From Hydrogenophaga sp. RAC07 (GTDB lineage: Bacteria; Pseudomonadota; Gammaproteobacteria; Burkholderiales; Burkholderiaceae_C), in the NCBI RefSeq assembly GCF_001713375.1, contig NZ_CP016449.1:3949501-4013500 (forward strand): a stretch of 64,000 nucleotides of DNA, given 5' to 3'. Shown here in pieces: positions 18,421 through 27,367 of the stretch. Position 1 is the stretch's first letter, and each line of letters starts with the position of its first letter. Under the pieces are notes generated by a model. It was not told where the DNA came from and searched no databases. It was given only the letters and a program-made list of their open reading frames with translations. Position numbers and translations under genes: made by a program.

Positions 18421-18449
18421 AGAGAAAGCCCGCAGAGCGGGCTTTCTCT
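18421..18449 (-). terminator. Rho-independent terminator after dsbA
   Basis: A perfect 12-bp stem (AGAGAAAGCCCG, 18421-18432, with CGGGCTTTCTCT, 18438-18449) closes a 5-base loop. Read on the minus strand it lies 19 bases past the dsbA stop and is followed by a short mixed T run. It should separate dsbA from the lptA-lptB-rpoN unit. Confidence 0.8.
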
Positions 18450-18467
18450 TGATGAATGAAGCGCTCC

Positions 18468-19115
18468 TCAGCCTTTGCGGGCCTCGGCGATCAGCGCATC
18501 GGCCACCACCAGCGTGCGGGGGCCCTGACCGTTGACGTAGTAACGGCCGGCCACGCCCAGCGACGGCGTGCCTTCCACCTTGTAGGCCTCCTGCAGCTGG
18601 GTGGCCTTGGTGGCCAGACCGGCGGCGGCGCCGTTGTAGAAGGCGTTGAAGCGGGCCATGTCCACGCCGCCCTGCTTTTCGATCCAGGCGGTGATGGCCG
18701 GCGTGTTGGTGAGCTGCTGGCGGTCCACATGGATCGCCTGGAACACCTTGCTGTGCAGGCGATCCACCAGCTTCATGTTTTCCAGGGTGAAGTACAGGCG
18801 CTGCATCGGCACAAATGCCGGGCTGAAGGCCACCGGCATGCGGCGCACGTTCACGCTGGCCGGCTGCTTCTTCATCCACTCGTCGAACATCGGCTCGAAA
18901 TTGAAGCAGTGGATGCAGCTGTAGGCAAAGAACTCGACCACCTCGATCTGGCTGGCCGGGCTTTCCACCGGCGCCGTGGGGCTCACGCGCACGAAGTCGG
19001 TGCCCTCCTTGGGCCCGACGCGCTGGGCGAAGGCGGGGGTGATGAGGCCACCGGTGGCGGCCAGGGCGGTGGTGCCAGCGGCCAGCAGGGACCGGGAAAA
19101 ATCGCGACGTTGCAT
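18468..19115 (-). CDS. dsbA: Thiol:disulfide interchange protein DsbA
   Basis: DsbA oxidises cysteine pairs in proteins entering the periplasm. The 215-residue precursor has an export signal (MQRRDFSRSLLAAGTTALA, Tat-like, ending ...PAFAQ), the active site FFAYSCIHCFNFEP with a CIHC redox pair, and the cis-proline loop EGTPSLGVAG. The CIHC dipeptide differs from CPHC of E. coli and may tune the redox potential. The gene ends at a strong terminator. The SPOR-protein gene upstream on the same strand is 77 bases away, so dsbA may belong to the argS-SPOR transcript. Confidence 0.93.
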   Translation of the reverse strand: MQRRDFSRSLLAAGTTALAATGGLITPAFAQRVGPKEGTDFVRVSPTAPVESPASQIEVVEFFAYSCIHCFNFEPMFDEWMKKQPASVNVRRMPVAFSPAFVPMQRLYFTLENMKLVDRLHSKVFQAIHVDRQQLTNTPAITAWIEKQGGVDMARFNAFYNGAAAGLATKATQLQEAYKVEGTPSLGVAGRYYVNGQGPRTLVVADALIAEARKG

Positions 19116-19192
19116 GGAATCAGACTCCTTGTATGGACTGGATTGGGGCAGGCGCAGCGGGGATAAGTTCCCGGCGCGCCCCCGGCCCGGGA

Positions 19193-19876
19193 TCAGCGCT
19201 GGATGCGCACCAGCGCGGCTTCAACGCCGTTGACTTCGAGTTGCTCCTGCGTGAGGTCGGCCAGGGCCTTCTGGTTGAACGGCCCCACGCGCACGCGGTA
19301 CACGGTCCTGCCGGATTGTTCGCGCTCACTCACATCGGCATTGATGCCCAACATGGCCAGCTTGGCGCGCTGGGCCTCGGCGTCCTGGGGGGTGCGGAAG
19401 GCACCGGCCTGCACAAAGTAGATGAACGGATCTGCACCGGGGGCGGGTGGCGTGGCGGCGGACCCGGCAGCGGCTGGCGCCTGGCCCAGCTTGGATTGCG
19501 CGAGGTCGCCCAGCGGATCGGCCACCGGCCGGCTGGCCGCGGCCGGCGCCGGGGGCAGGCCCTTGCCGTCGGCCGGCGGCACCACGATGGCGCCGGCAGC
19601 TTCCGGCGGCACGGCGGGCGCGGGTGCGGCGGCATCGCCATTCAAGGCCTTGTTGGGATTCCAGCCCTTGTTGCGCTCGGCCTCCAGGGCGTCCTGGCCG
19701 GCGTTGCGCGAGACGTTGCGGTCGACAAAGGGAATCGGCACGCGGGTGACATAGACCGCCACGGCCAGTGCCACGCCCAGTCCCACCAGCAGGCCCACCA
19801 CGAAGCCGATCAGGGTGCCGCCGAGTGAGCTCGAGGTCTTGGCAGGTTTCTTTTTCATCGCTTGTTTCACCATCAC
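19193..19876 (-). CDS. SPOR-domain membrane protein (FtsN-like)
   Basis: A 227-residue bitopic protein: a basic cytoplasmic start ([11 protein letters not shown]), one transmembrane helix ([24 protein letters not shown]), a long Ala/Pro-rich periplasmic linker, and a C-terminal SPOR domain ([23 protein letters not shown] ending [10 protein letters not shown]). SPOR domains bind denuded septal peptidoglycan, so a role in cell division like FtsN is likely. The GTG at 19876 overlaps the argS stop (GTGA); ATGs at 19873 and 19858 are alternatives, the last giving the most typical N-terminus. Coupling to argS is usual in Burkholderiales. Confidence 0.87.
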   Translation of the reverse strand: MMVKQAMKKKPAKTSSSLGGTLIGFVVGLLVGLGVALAVAVYVTRVPIPFVDRNVSRNAGQDALEAERNKGWNPNKALNGDAAAPAPAVPPEAAGAIVVPPADGKGLPPAPAAASRPVADPLGDLAQSKLGQAPAAAGSAATPPAPGADPFIYFVQAGAFRTPQDAEAQRAKLAMLGINADVSEREQSGRTVYRVRVGPFNQKALADLTQEQLEVNGVEAALVRIQR

Positions 19877-21546
19877 ATTTTTTGCGGGGCACTGACGCCC
19901 AGCACAGCCAAACCATTGTGCAACACCTGTGCGGTGGCGGCGACCAGCGCCAGGCGCGCCGTCTTCACCACGGCGTCGTCGACCAGGATGCGCTCGGCGT
20001 CGTAGTAGCTGTGGTAACTCGCGGCCAGCTCGCGCAGGTAGAAGGTCACGTCGTGCGGTGCGAGGTCGCGCGCGGCGTCGCTCAGCATCGCGGGGTACTT
20101 GGCCAGCAGCAGCATCAGGGCCTGGGCCGGTGCGCTGTCGAGCGCGGACAGGTCGGCGCCTTTCAAGGTGGCGGTGTCACCGCCCCAGCTGGCCAGCACC
20201 GAGCAGATCCGCGCGTGCGCGTACTGCACGTAGTACACCGGGTTGTCGTTGTTCTTCTGCACCGCCAGGTCCACGTCGAAGGTGTATTCGGTGTCGGGCT
20301 TGCGGCTGAGCAGGAAGAAGCGCACCGCGTCCTTGCTGGTCCATTCGATCAGGTCGCGCAGCGTCACATAACTGCCGGCGCGTTTGCTGATCTTGACCTC
20401 TTCACCGCCCTTGACCACACGCACCATGGTGTGCAGCACGTAGTCGGGGTAGCCCGCCGGGATGCCGACGTTGGCCGCCTGCAGGCCGGCGCGCACGCGG
20501 GCGATCGTGCCGTGGTGGTCGGTGCCCTGGATGTTGATGACCTTGGTGAAACCGCGCTCCCACTTGCTGATGTGGTACGCCACGTCGGGCACGAAGTAGG
20601 TGAACGAGCCGTCGGACTTGCGCATCACGCGGTCCTTATCGTCGCCGTAGTCGGTGCTCCTGAGCCACAGCGCGCCGTCCTGTTCGTAGGTCTTGCCGGC
20701 GTCGATGAGTTTTTGCACCGTGGCTTCGACGCGCCCGCTGGTGTACAGGCTGGACTCCAGGTAGTAGTGGTCGAACTTCACCGCGAAGGCCTGCAGGTCC
20801 AGGTCCTGTTCGTGGCGCAGGTAGGCCACCGCAAATTGGCGCATGCCGTCCAGGTCGTTGATGTCGCCACTCGCGGTGAATGCGCGGTCGTCGGCCGTCA
20901 CGGTTTTCTTCGCCAGGAAGTCGGTCGCGATGTCGGCGATGTAGGCGCCGTTGTAGGCGTTCTCGGGCCACTGAGGGTCACCCGGCTTGAATCCCTGCGC
21001 GCGCAGGTGGGTGGAAGTGCCCAGCGTGGCGATCTGCACACCCGCGTCGTTGTAATAGAACTCGCGGTGCACGCTCCAGCCCTGGGTCTGGAACAGGCTG
21101 CAAATCGCATCGCCCAGCGCGGCCTGGCGGCCGTGGCCCACGTGCAGCGGGCCGGTGGGATTGGCCGAGACGAACTCGACCATCAGTTTCTGGCCATTGG
21201 GCTCGGCAATGCCGAAGCGCGCACCCGAGGCCAGCACCTCGCGCACGATCTGCTGCTTGGCCGCCGGCTTGAGGCGGATGTTGATGAAGCCGGGGCCGGC
21301 GATGTCGACGTCGGACACCCACTGCGCGTACTCGGGGCGGGCCAGGAGCGCGGTGCGCAGGGTCTCGGCGAGCTGGCGCGGGTTGAGCTTGAGCGGTTTG
21401 GCCAGCTGCATGGCCGCGGTGCTGGCGAAATCGCCGTGCGCCGCCACCTTGGGCGACTCGAAGGCCGCGCGCGCGGCAGCGCCGGGCAAAAGTGTGTCGA
21501 GCTCGGCGGCGAGGCCGTCGAGCAATTCCTGTTTGATCTTGAGCAT
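19873..21546 (-). CDS. argS: Arginyl-tRNA synthetase
   Basis: ArgS charges tRNA-Arg. The 557-residue class I synthetase has the HIGH-type motif [12 protein letters not shown], the KMSKS-type loop VKISKRAG, an N-terminal Add-1 domain (residues ~1-110) and the DALR anticodon-binding end ([14 protein letters not shown]). All are intact. It starts with ATG at 21546 just after a short gap from the ArgP-like regulator and overlaps the SPOR gene. Confidence 0.97.
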   Translation of the reverse strand: MLKIKQELLDGLAAELDTLLPGAAARAAFESPKVAAHGDFASTAAMQLAKPLKLNPRQLAETLRTALLARPEYAQWVSDVDIAGPGFINIRLKPAAKQQIVREVLASGARFGIAEPNGQKLMVEFVSANPTGPLHVGHGRQAALGDAICSLFQTQGWSVHREFYYNDAGVQIATLGTSTHLRAQGFKPGDPQWPENAYNGAYIADIATDFLAKKTVTADDRAFTASGDINDLDGMRQFAVAYLRHEQDLDLQAFAVKFDHYYLESSLYTSGRVEATVQKLIDAGKTYEQDGALWLRSTDYGDDKDRVMRKSDGSFTYFVPDVAYHISKWERGFTKVINIQGTDHHGTIARVRAGLQAANVGIPAGYPDYVLHTMVRVVKGGEEVKISKRAGSYVTLRDLIEWTSKDAVRFFLLSRKPDTEYTFDVDLAVQKNNDNPVYYVQYAHARICSVLASWGGDTATLKGADLSALDSAPAQALMLLLAKYPAMLSDAARDLAPHDVTFYLRELAASYHSYYDAERILVDDAVVKTARLALVAATAQVLHNGLAVLGVSAPQKM

Positions 21547-21576
21547 GGGCTGAATTTTAGGCGTCGGGCTCCGGCC

Positions 21577-22485
21577 TCACGGCGGCACGGGCCGCAGGTG
21601 CTTGTGCGCAGCTTCCTTCACCGCCGCCGTGAGCCGCTGCGCCGAGAGCGACTCGTGCGCCCAGTGCTGCCAGTACAGCACCACGTCCACCGTGGCGTCG
21701 GGCAGGATTTCCTGCAGGCCGGGGCGGGCCGCCAGGTGCTGCTCGGGCACCATGCCCCAGCCCAGGCCGAGCTCGATCGCGGTCTCGAACGCCTCCACCG
21801 CGGGCGCGAAATGGCGCGGGTAGTTGGGCTGGCGCAGGCCGAAGTGCTGCAGCAGAAACGTGTCCTGCAGCGCGTCCTTGCGGTTGAAGATCACCGCCGG
21901 CTGCGCCAGCAGCTTGTGCACCGACACCGCGCCGCGCGGCGTGCGGCAGCGCTGCGCCACCGCCGGCGAGGCCACGCAGCGGTAGCGCATGACGCCCAGC
22001 GGCTCGGCCACGCAGCCGCGCATGGCGGTGGTGAGCGTGGTCACGCAGCCGGTCACGTCACCGCTTTTCAAGGCGTCGTGGGTGTGGTCCTGGTCGTCGA
22101 TCAGGATCTCCAGCAGCAGCTGATGCCGCTGCAGCAAAGCGGCCACGCCGGGCAGGAACCAGCTCGCCACCGAGTCGGCGTTGATGGCCACGCCCAGGTG
22201 TTGCCAGCGCACGCCACTCCTGGGTTTGGCGCCACCCTGCAAACCGTCGAGCAGGTCGGCCTCCATCAACCGCACCTGCTTCACATGGCCCAGCAGCGCC
22301 TGCCCGGCCGGCGTGGCGCGCACCTGTTTGCCGCGCACCAGCAGGCGCTGGCCCAGCGTGTCCTCCAACGACTTGATGCGCAGCGAGACAGCGGCGAGCG
22401 TGATGGACAGGGACTTGGCGGCGGGGCCGAAGCCGCCGTGTTCGATCACGGCGTTGAGGGCTTCGAGTTGGCGGGCGTCGAGCAT
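21577..22485 (-). CDS. argP: ArgP/IciA-like LysR-family regulator
   Basis: A 302-residue LysR-type regulator whose N-terminus (MLDARQLEALNAVIEHGGFGPAAKSLSITLAAVSLRIKSLE) is characteristic of ArgP/LysG, which activate arginine and lysine export and biosynthetic genes and sense both amino acids. It sits upstream of argS on the same strand. ArgP-type regulators often adjoin a LysE/ArgO exporter gene. Here the only LysE homologue in the window is 7.5 kb away at 29941, in front of the lysine-degradation genes. Regulation of that exporter is an inference. Confidence 0.8.
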   Translation of the reverse strand: MLDARQLEALNAVIEHGGFGPAAKSLSITLAAVSLRIKSLEDTLGQRLLVRGKQVRATPAGQALLGHVKQVRLMEADLLDGLQGGAKPRSGVRWQHLGVAINADSVASWFLPGVAALLQRHQLLLEILIDDQDHTHDALKSGDVTGCVTTLTTAMRGCVAEPLGVMRYRCVASPAVAQRCRTPRGAVSVHKLLAQPAVIFNRKDALQDTFLLQHFGLRQPNYPRHFAPAVEAFETAIELGLGWGMVPEQHLAARPGLQEILPDATVDVVLYWQHWAHESLSAQRLTAAVKEAAHKHLRPVPP

Positions 22486-22566
22486 GGCGCTTGAGAAAAA
22501 CTCAACCCGATGGGGTTTGGTCAGGCGCAGTTTAAGTCCTGCGCCTCTCGGCGGGGACCTGTCGCA

Positions 22567-23364
22567 TCAGTCCAGCCGGGGGGTCTGCGAGCCCGCTGGC
22601 AAGCCGGTGAGTGGCAGGCCGCTGTGGTCCTTGAGCCCCACGCCGCTGAGCCCCAGGCGGCGGCTCTCGCCGAGCAGCCAGACCAGGCGGCGCGCGGCGG
22701 TGTCCAGGTCCTGTCCCGCCGGGCGCACGTTGGAAATGCAGTTGCGCTGCGCGTCGCTGCAGCCCACGCGCGGCGCGTGCGTGAGGTAGATGCCCACGCT
22801 GTCGGGTGAGCTCAGGCCCGGGCGTTCGCCCACCACCATGGCCACCGCCGCAGCGCCCAGGCGTTCGCCCACCTCGTCGGCCACGGCCACGCGCGCCTCG
22901 CGCACCACCACCAGCGGGCCCAGGCGCAGTGCCGGGTCAAACGCCGATGACAGTGCGCGGCGGATCGCGCCCAGCAGCGCCGCGCCGTGCAGCTGGATGC
23001 CCAGCGCCGACAGGCCGTCGCCCAGCACCAGCACGAGGTCGGGGCTGTCGCGTTCAACGGCGTCGAGCCGCTCCGCGCTGGCCGGGTCCAGCCGCCGCCC
23101 GAGGTCGGGGCGCAGCAGGTATTCGTGGCGGTCGCGCGCCTGGCTGTGCAGCAGCAGCGGCGCAGGCCAACCCTGCGGTTGCAGGTCGGCGCTCAGGCTG
23201 TCGGTGTCCAGCGGCAGGTGGATGGCGTCGCGCGCTTGCGCGTGGGCCAGTGCGAAATCGAGCAACTCGCGCGTGGGCAGGCTCACGCCGGTGCGCCCCA
23301 GCGCGATGCGCGCCGAGGTGTGCTGGCGCAGGTGGGCCCAGGGGTCGCGTGCGGGGGTGGTCAT
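22567..23364 (-). CDS. eutC: Ethanolamine ammonia-lyase small subunit
   Basis: EutC is the light chain of adenosylcobalamin-dependent ethanolamine ammonia-lyase, which converts ethanolamine to acetaldehyde and ammonia. Visible family features in the 265 residues are HTSARIALGRTG at the N-terminus and GERPGLSSPDSVGIYLTHAP near the C-terminus, a very conserved stretch that helps hold the cobalamin. The ATG overlaps the eutB stop (ATGA), as is usual for subunits made in equal amounts. No carboxysome-type shell gene is nearby. Confidence 0.94.
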   Translation of the reverse strand: MTTPARDPWAHLRQHTSARIALGRTGVSLPTRELLDFALAHAQARDAIHLPLDTDSLSADLQPQGWPAPLLLHSQARDRHEYLLRPDLGRRLDPASAERLDAVERDSPDLVLVLGDGLSALGIQLHGAALLGAIRRALSSAFDPALRLGPLVVVREARVAVADEVGERLGAAAVAMVVGERPGLSSPDSVGIYLTHAPRVGCSDAQRNCISNVRPAGQDLDTAARRLVWLLGESRRLGLSGVGLKDHSGLPLTGLPAGSQTPRLD

Positions 23365-24752
23365 GCGGCGGGCGATGTCCAGAGCAGCTGCGGCAGCGCG
23401 GGCTGGCTCGGTGCGGGCAACAACTGGCCCTGCGCGCCGGTGACACCCACGCGCTGCAGCCAGGCCTCGAATTCGGGCGCGCGTTTGAGGCCCAGCATGT
23501 CGCGCAGCACCAGCGCGTCGTGGAACGAGGTGCTCTGGTAGTTCAGCATGATGTCGTCGGCGCCGGGCACACCGATCAAAAAGTTCAGCCCCGCGGTGGC
23601 GAGCAGCACCATGAGGTTGTCCATGTCGTCGCTGTCGGCTTCGGCGTGGTTGGTGTAGCAGATGTCGCAGCCCATGGGCAGGCCGAGCAGCTTGCCGCAG
23701 AAGTGGTCCTCGAGCCCCGCGCGGGTGATCTGCTTGCCGTCAAACAAGTACTCGGGTCCGATGAAGCCGACCACGGTGTTGACCAGCAGCGGCCGGTAGC
23801 GCCGCGCCACCGCGTAGGCGCGCGCCTCGCAGGTTTGCTGGTCCACCCCGTGGTGGGCGTTGGCCGAGAGCGCGCTGCCTTGCCCGGTCTCGAAGTACAT
23901 GACGTTGTTGCCCACCGTGCCGCGTCCCAGCGCCTGCGCCATGGCGTGGGCTTCGTCGAGCAGGGCCAGGTCGATGCCGAACGAGGTGTTGGCCGCCTGT
24001 GTGCCGGCGATGGACTGGAACACCAGGTCCACCGGGGCGCCGTGCGACATGGCCTGCATGCTGTTGGTCACATGGGTGAGCACGCAGCTCTGCGTGGGGA
24101 TCTCGCCGCGCGCCAGCACGTCGGCCAGCACATGGTTCAGGCGCACCAGGTCGGGCACGCTGTCGGACACCGGGTTGATGCCCACCACCGCGTCGCCCGC
24201 GCCGTGCATCAGGCCGTCGATCATGCTGGCCACGATGCCCGAAGGGTCGTCGGTCGGGTGGTTGGGCTGCAGCCGCACCGAGAGGTGGCCGCGCAGGCCC
24301 TGCGTGTTGCGAAAGCGCGTGACCACCTCGCAGCGCTTGGCCACCAGCATCAGGTCCTGGTTGCGCATGAGCTTGCTCACTGCGGCCACCATCTCGGGCG
24401 TGAGGCCGGGCGCCAGCGCGCGCAGCACCTCGGGTGTGGCCTGGGTCGAAAGCAGCCAGTCGCGAAACCCACCCACGGTGAGCGATGCCACGGGCGCGAA
24501 GGCTGGCGCGTCGTGGCTGTCGATGATGAGCCGCGTGACCTCGTCGTCTTCGTAAGGAATGAGCGCTTCGCTGAGGAAGGCAGCCAGCGGCACGTCGGCC
24601 AGCACCCAGCGTGCGGCCACGCGCTCCTGCTCGGTGGCGGCGGCCACGCCGGCCAGGCAGTCGCCCGAGCGCAGCGGCGTGGCCTTGGCCATCACCTCGC
24701 GCAGGCTGGCGAACCGGTGGCTGCGTCCTCCCAGCGTGGCGCTCAGGTTCAT
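23361..24752 (-). CDS. eutB: Ethanolamine ammonia-lyase large subunit
   Basis: EutB is the catalytic heavy chain, a TIM barrel that binds ethanolamine and places it over the cobalamin. The 463 residues have normal length, with conserved segments such as FLSEALIPYEDDEVTRLI, GDAVVGINPVSDS and PGADDIMLNYQSTSFHDAL. The ATG at 24752 overlaps the permease stop (ATGA), which fixes the start; the frame is open upstream only because it overlaps the permease. The reactivase EutA is not in the window. Confidence 0.95.
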   Translation of the reverse strand: MNLSATLGGRSHRFASLREVMAKATPLRSGDCLAGVAAATEQERVAARWVLADVPLAAFLSEALIPYEDDEVTRLIIDSHDAPAFAPVASLTVGGFRDWLLSTQATPEVLRALAPGLTPEMVAAVSKLMRNQDLMLVAKRCEVVTRFRNTQGLRGHLSVRLQPNHPTDDPSGIVASMIDGLMHGAGDAVVGINPVSDSVPDLVRLNHVLADVLARGEIPTQSCVLTHVTNSMQAMSHGAPVDLVFQSIAGTQAANTSFGIDLALLDEAHAMAQALGRGTVGNNVMYFETGQGSALSANAHHGVDQQTCEARAYAVARRYRPLLVNTVVGFIGPEYLFDGKQITRAGLEDHFCGKLLGLPMGCDICYTNHAEADSDDMDNLMVLLATAGLNFLIGVPGADDIMLNYQSTSFHDALVLRDMLGLKRAPEFEAWLQRVGVTGAQGQLLPAPSQPALPQLLWTSPAA

Positions 24753-26140
24753 TCCACAGTGCCGAGCATGGCGTCCAGCGGTGCTGCGTCCCGCTGTCCG
24801 CTGGTGAGGAAGAAGTACAGGTAGGCCAGCGCCATGAGCCCCAGGAACAGGGCCGTAACCATGGCGTTGAAGTACACCACCGCCGCCAGGCAGACCACGC
24901 CGCAGACCAGCGCGATGGCCGGGAACAGCGGGTAGAAGGGCGCGCGGTAGGGGCGATCGAGTTGGGGCTCGCTCATGCGCAGCTTGAACAGCGAGGCCAT
25001 GGACACGATGTACATCACCAGCGCGCCGAGCACGGCCATGGTGACGATGTTGGCGGTGAGCGGCAGGCCGCCGAAGGTGACCCACTGGTCGCTGAACACC
25101 GCGATCACGCCCACCACGCCGCCGCCGATGAGCGCGCGCACCGGCGTCTTGAAACGCGGATGAACCACAGCAAAGTAAGCCGGCAGATACCCGGCACGGG
25201 CCAGCGCAAACATCTGGCGAGAGTAGCCCAGAATGATCCCGTGGAAGGAGGCGACCAACCCGAACAAGCCGATCCAGATCAGCATGTGCAGCCAGCCGCT
25301 GGACTCGCCCACCACCATCTTCATGGCCTGGGGCAGCGGGTCGTTGATGTTGGAGAGCTTGCTCCAGTCGCCCACGCCTCCGGCCATGATCATCACCAGG
25401 AAGGCCAGTGCCACCAGCGTGAGGATGCCGGTGATGTAGGCAATGGGAATGGTGCGGCGCGGGTCCTTGGCCTCTTCGGCCGCCATGGCTGCGCCTTCGA
25501 TGGCGAGAAAGAACCAGATGGCGAACGGGATGGACGCGAAGATGCCGGCCCAGGTGCCCATGGTGAAGGTGTCGGACCCGGCCCAGCCGTTGGCGGTGAA
25601 GTTGGCCAGCGACCAGCCCGGCGCGACCACGCCGGCGAACACCAGCAGCTCACCCACCGCCAGCAGCGTGACCACCAGTTCGAACATGGCGGCAATGCCC
25701 ACGCCAAGCGCGTTGAGGGTGATGAAGATCACGTAGGCGCCCAGCGCCGCCATCTTGGGGTCGAGCGACGGGAACTGCAGCCCGAGGTAGGCACCGATGG
25801 CCAGCGAGATGGCCGGTGGGGCAAAGACGAATTCCACCAGCGTGGCGTAGCCCGCGATGAAACCGCCGGTGGGACCGAAGGCACGCCGCGCGTAGGCGAA
25901 CGGGCCGCCCGCGTGGGGAATGGAGGTGGAGAGCTCGGTGAAGCTGAAGATGAAGGTGGTGTACATCAGCGCCACGAAACTGGTGGCCACCAGAAAGCCC
26001 AGCGTGCCGGCACTGGCCCAGCCGTAGCTCCAGCCGAAGTACTCGCCCGAAATCACCAGGCCCACGGCAATGCCCCACAGGGAAAAAGCGCCCAGCACGG
26101 GTTTGAGGTCCCGCGATACCAGCTTGGGTGTTGTTGACAT
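24749..26140 (-). CDS. eat: Ethanolamine permease
   Basis: A 463-residue APC-superfamily transporter with about twelve membrane helices. It starts with the amino-acid-permease motif (LKPVLGAFSLWGIAVGLVISGEYFGWSYGW) and has the ELSTSIPHAGGPFAYARRAFG loop seen in ethanolamine permeases. It is the first gene of the eat-eutB-eutC operon, and its overlap with eutB supports ethanolamine as substrate. The ATG at 26140 begins the normal N-terminus; a longer frame to 26437 runs over the divergent promoter region. Transcription should start in the 220-base gap shared with eutR. Confidence 0.92.
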   Translation of the reverse strand: MSTTPKLVSRDLKPVLGAFSLWGIAVGLVISGEYFGWSYGWASAGTLGFLVATSFVALMYTTFIFSFTELSTSIPHAGGPFAYARRAFGPTGGFIAGYATLVEFVFAPPAISLAIGAYLGLQFPSLDPKMAALGAYVIFITLNALGVGIAAMFELVVTLLAVGELLVFAGVVAPGWSLANFTANGWAGSDTFTMGTWAGIFASIPFAIWFFLAIEGAAMAAEEAKDPRRTIPIAYITGILTLVALAFLVMIMAGGVGDWSKLSNINDPLPQAMKMVVGESSGWLHMLIWIGLFGLVASFHGIILGYSRQMFALARAGYLPAYFAVVHPRFKTPVRALIGGGVVGVIAVFSDQWVTFGGLPLTANIVTMAVLGALVMYIVSMASLFKLRMSEPQLDRPYRAPFYPLFPAIALVCGVVCLAAVVYFNAMVTALFLGLMALAYLYFFLTSGQRDAAPLDAMLGTVE

Positions 26141-26360
26141 GTTGTTGCTCGCATCAAGAGTGGATGACGCCCGAAACGGCTCGGGCAGCCCGGCCCGCAT
26201 CTTGTGCAAGGCGCCGCCCGCGGCGGTATCCCGATTGGGCAAGCGGTGGCGCGCTGGCCGCGTTTTTTCCGATTCGGGATAGCGCACCGAACCGGGGCGG
26301 ACGGTGGCATGAAACTTGATGCATGCAACCGGTTGGGAAACCGCCGGGAAGGAGCGTGCC

Positions 26361-27335
26361 ATGTTGGTGCAGCCAGACGCTGCCACTGCCTGCTTTCGCG
26401 TCAAACGCGCGCAGGACGTGGACATCCACGCCCGCAACCTGGCGTCGTGGGAACAACACTACGAACAGACTTCGCCCGGCACCTTCAGCGGCGAGGTGCG
26501 CGAACTGGTCGACCACGGCCTGCAGGTGTTTGAAGAGGTGGCCACCTGCGCCACCAGCCAGCGCTGCCGCCCCTGGCCAGGCGGTGTGTGGGTGGGCCTG
26601 GCCGTGCCCGAAGCCGACCAGGGCCTGCGCTTCATGGGCCGCCCTTCGCACGGGCTGCAGCTCATGCTCGCCGCGGGTGAAGAGCCGTTTGACCTGCAGG
26701 TGCCCGCCGGCCACGGCCTCTACGGCATGGTGATCGACACGGAACAGCTCGCGCGCCACGTGCAGGCCGTGCACCAGCAGCCCTGGCCCGAGCACTGGGC
26801 CGGCGCCCCGCGTGTGCAGGCCCTCACCGCGCTGCAGCGCTACCGCCTCGCCGGCATGGTGCGCGAGGTGCTGCGCTGCCTGCAGGAGCAGCCCGAGGCC
26901 CTGCACCACGAAGCCAGCCGGCGAACGCTGCGCGAGGCCTTGCTCAGCGTGCTCTGCGACGTGGTGATGCCGCAAACCCTGAGCGAGGCCGTGAACCCGC
27001 GCCAGCTGCGCCGCCAGGAGCTGGTGCGCAAGGTGCGCGAACTGGTGTTCGAGCACCCGGAGCAGCCGCTGAGCGTGGCCGAGCTGTGCACCCGCCTGCA
27101 CGTGACGCGCCGCACCCTGCAGAACGGTTTTCAGGACACCCTGGGCACCAGCCCCGCCACCTACCTGCGCACCATGCGGCTCAACGCCGTGCGTCGCGCG
27201 CTGCGCGAGCAGTCGTCCACCACCACGATCGCCGACACGGCAGCCCGCTGGGGCTTCTGGCACATGGGCCACTTCTCGCAGGACTACAAGGCGCTGTTCG
27301 GCGAGACACCTTCGCGCACGCGGCAGCTGGCCTGA
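26361..27335 (+). CDS. eutR: AraC-family regulator of ethanolamine use
   Basis: A 324-residue AraC-type activator. The C-terminal ~100 residues hold the two HTH units (PLSVAELCTRLHVTRRTLQNGFQDTLG and TIADTAARWGFWHMGHFSQDYKALFG, close to the family consensus). The N-terminal half is a large sensor domain of the EutR/FeaR kind. It is divergent from the eat-eutB-eutC operon, and EutR in other bacteria responds to ethanolamine plus adenosylcobalamin. The ATG at 26361, preceded by GGGAAGGAG, is preferred to one at 26316. Confidence 0.85.
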   Translation: MLVQPDAATACFRVKRAQDVDIHARNLASWEQHYEQTSPGTFSGEVRELVDHGLQVFEEVATCATSQRCRPWPGGVWVGLAVPEADQGLRFMGRPSHGLQLMLAAGEEPFDLQVPAGHGLYGMVIDTEQLARHVQAVHQQPWPEHWAGAPRVQALTALQRYRLAGMVREVLRCLQEQPEALHHEASRRTLREALLSVLCDVVMPQTLSEAVNPRQLRRQELVRKVRELVFEHPEQPLSVAELCTRLHVTRRTLQNGFQDTLGTSPATYLRTMRLNAVRRALREQSSTTTIADTAARWGFWHMGHFSQDYKALFGETPSRTRQLA

Positions 27336-27367
27336 TGGAGCACGCTGCCGCCAACGCCCTCCGGTTC

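Noticed and set aside
19768..22494. A 908-codon open frame on the + strand
   Set aside because: It is antisense to argS and the ArgP-like gene, both strongly recognised. High GC gives long open shadow frames; no motif was seen in it.
22806..24824. A 672-codon open frame on the + strand
   Set aside because: Antisense to eutC and eutB, with composition typical of a shadow frame.
26204..26218. A GG-N10-GC pattern on the minus strand resembling a sigma-54 promoter for eat
   Set aside because: The conserved CAC of the -24 element is absent and GG-N10-GC is frequent in DNA of this composition. No sigma-54 activator is linked.
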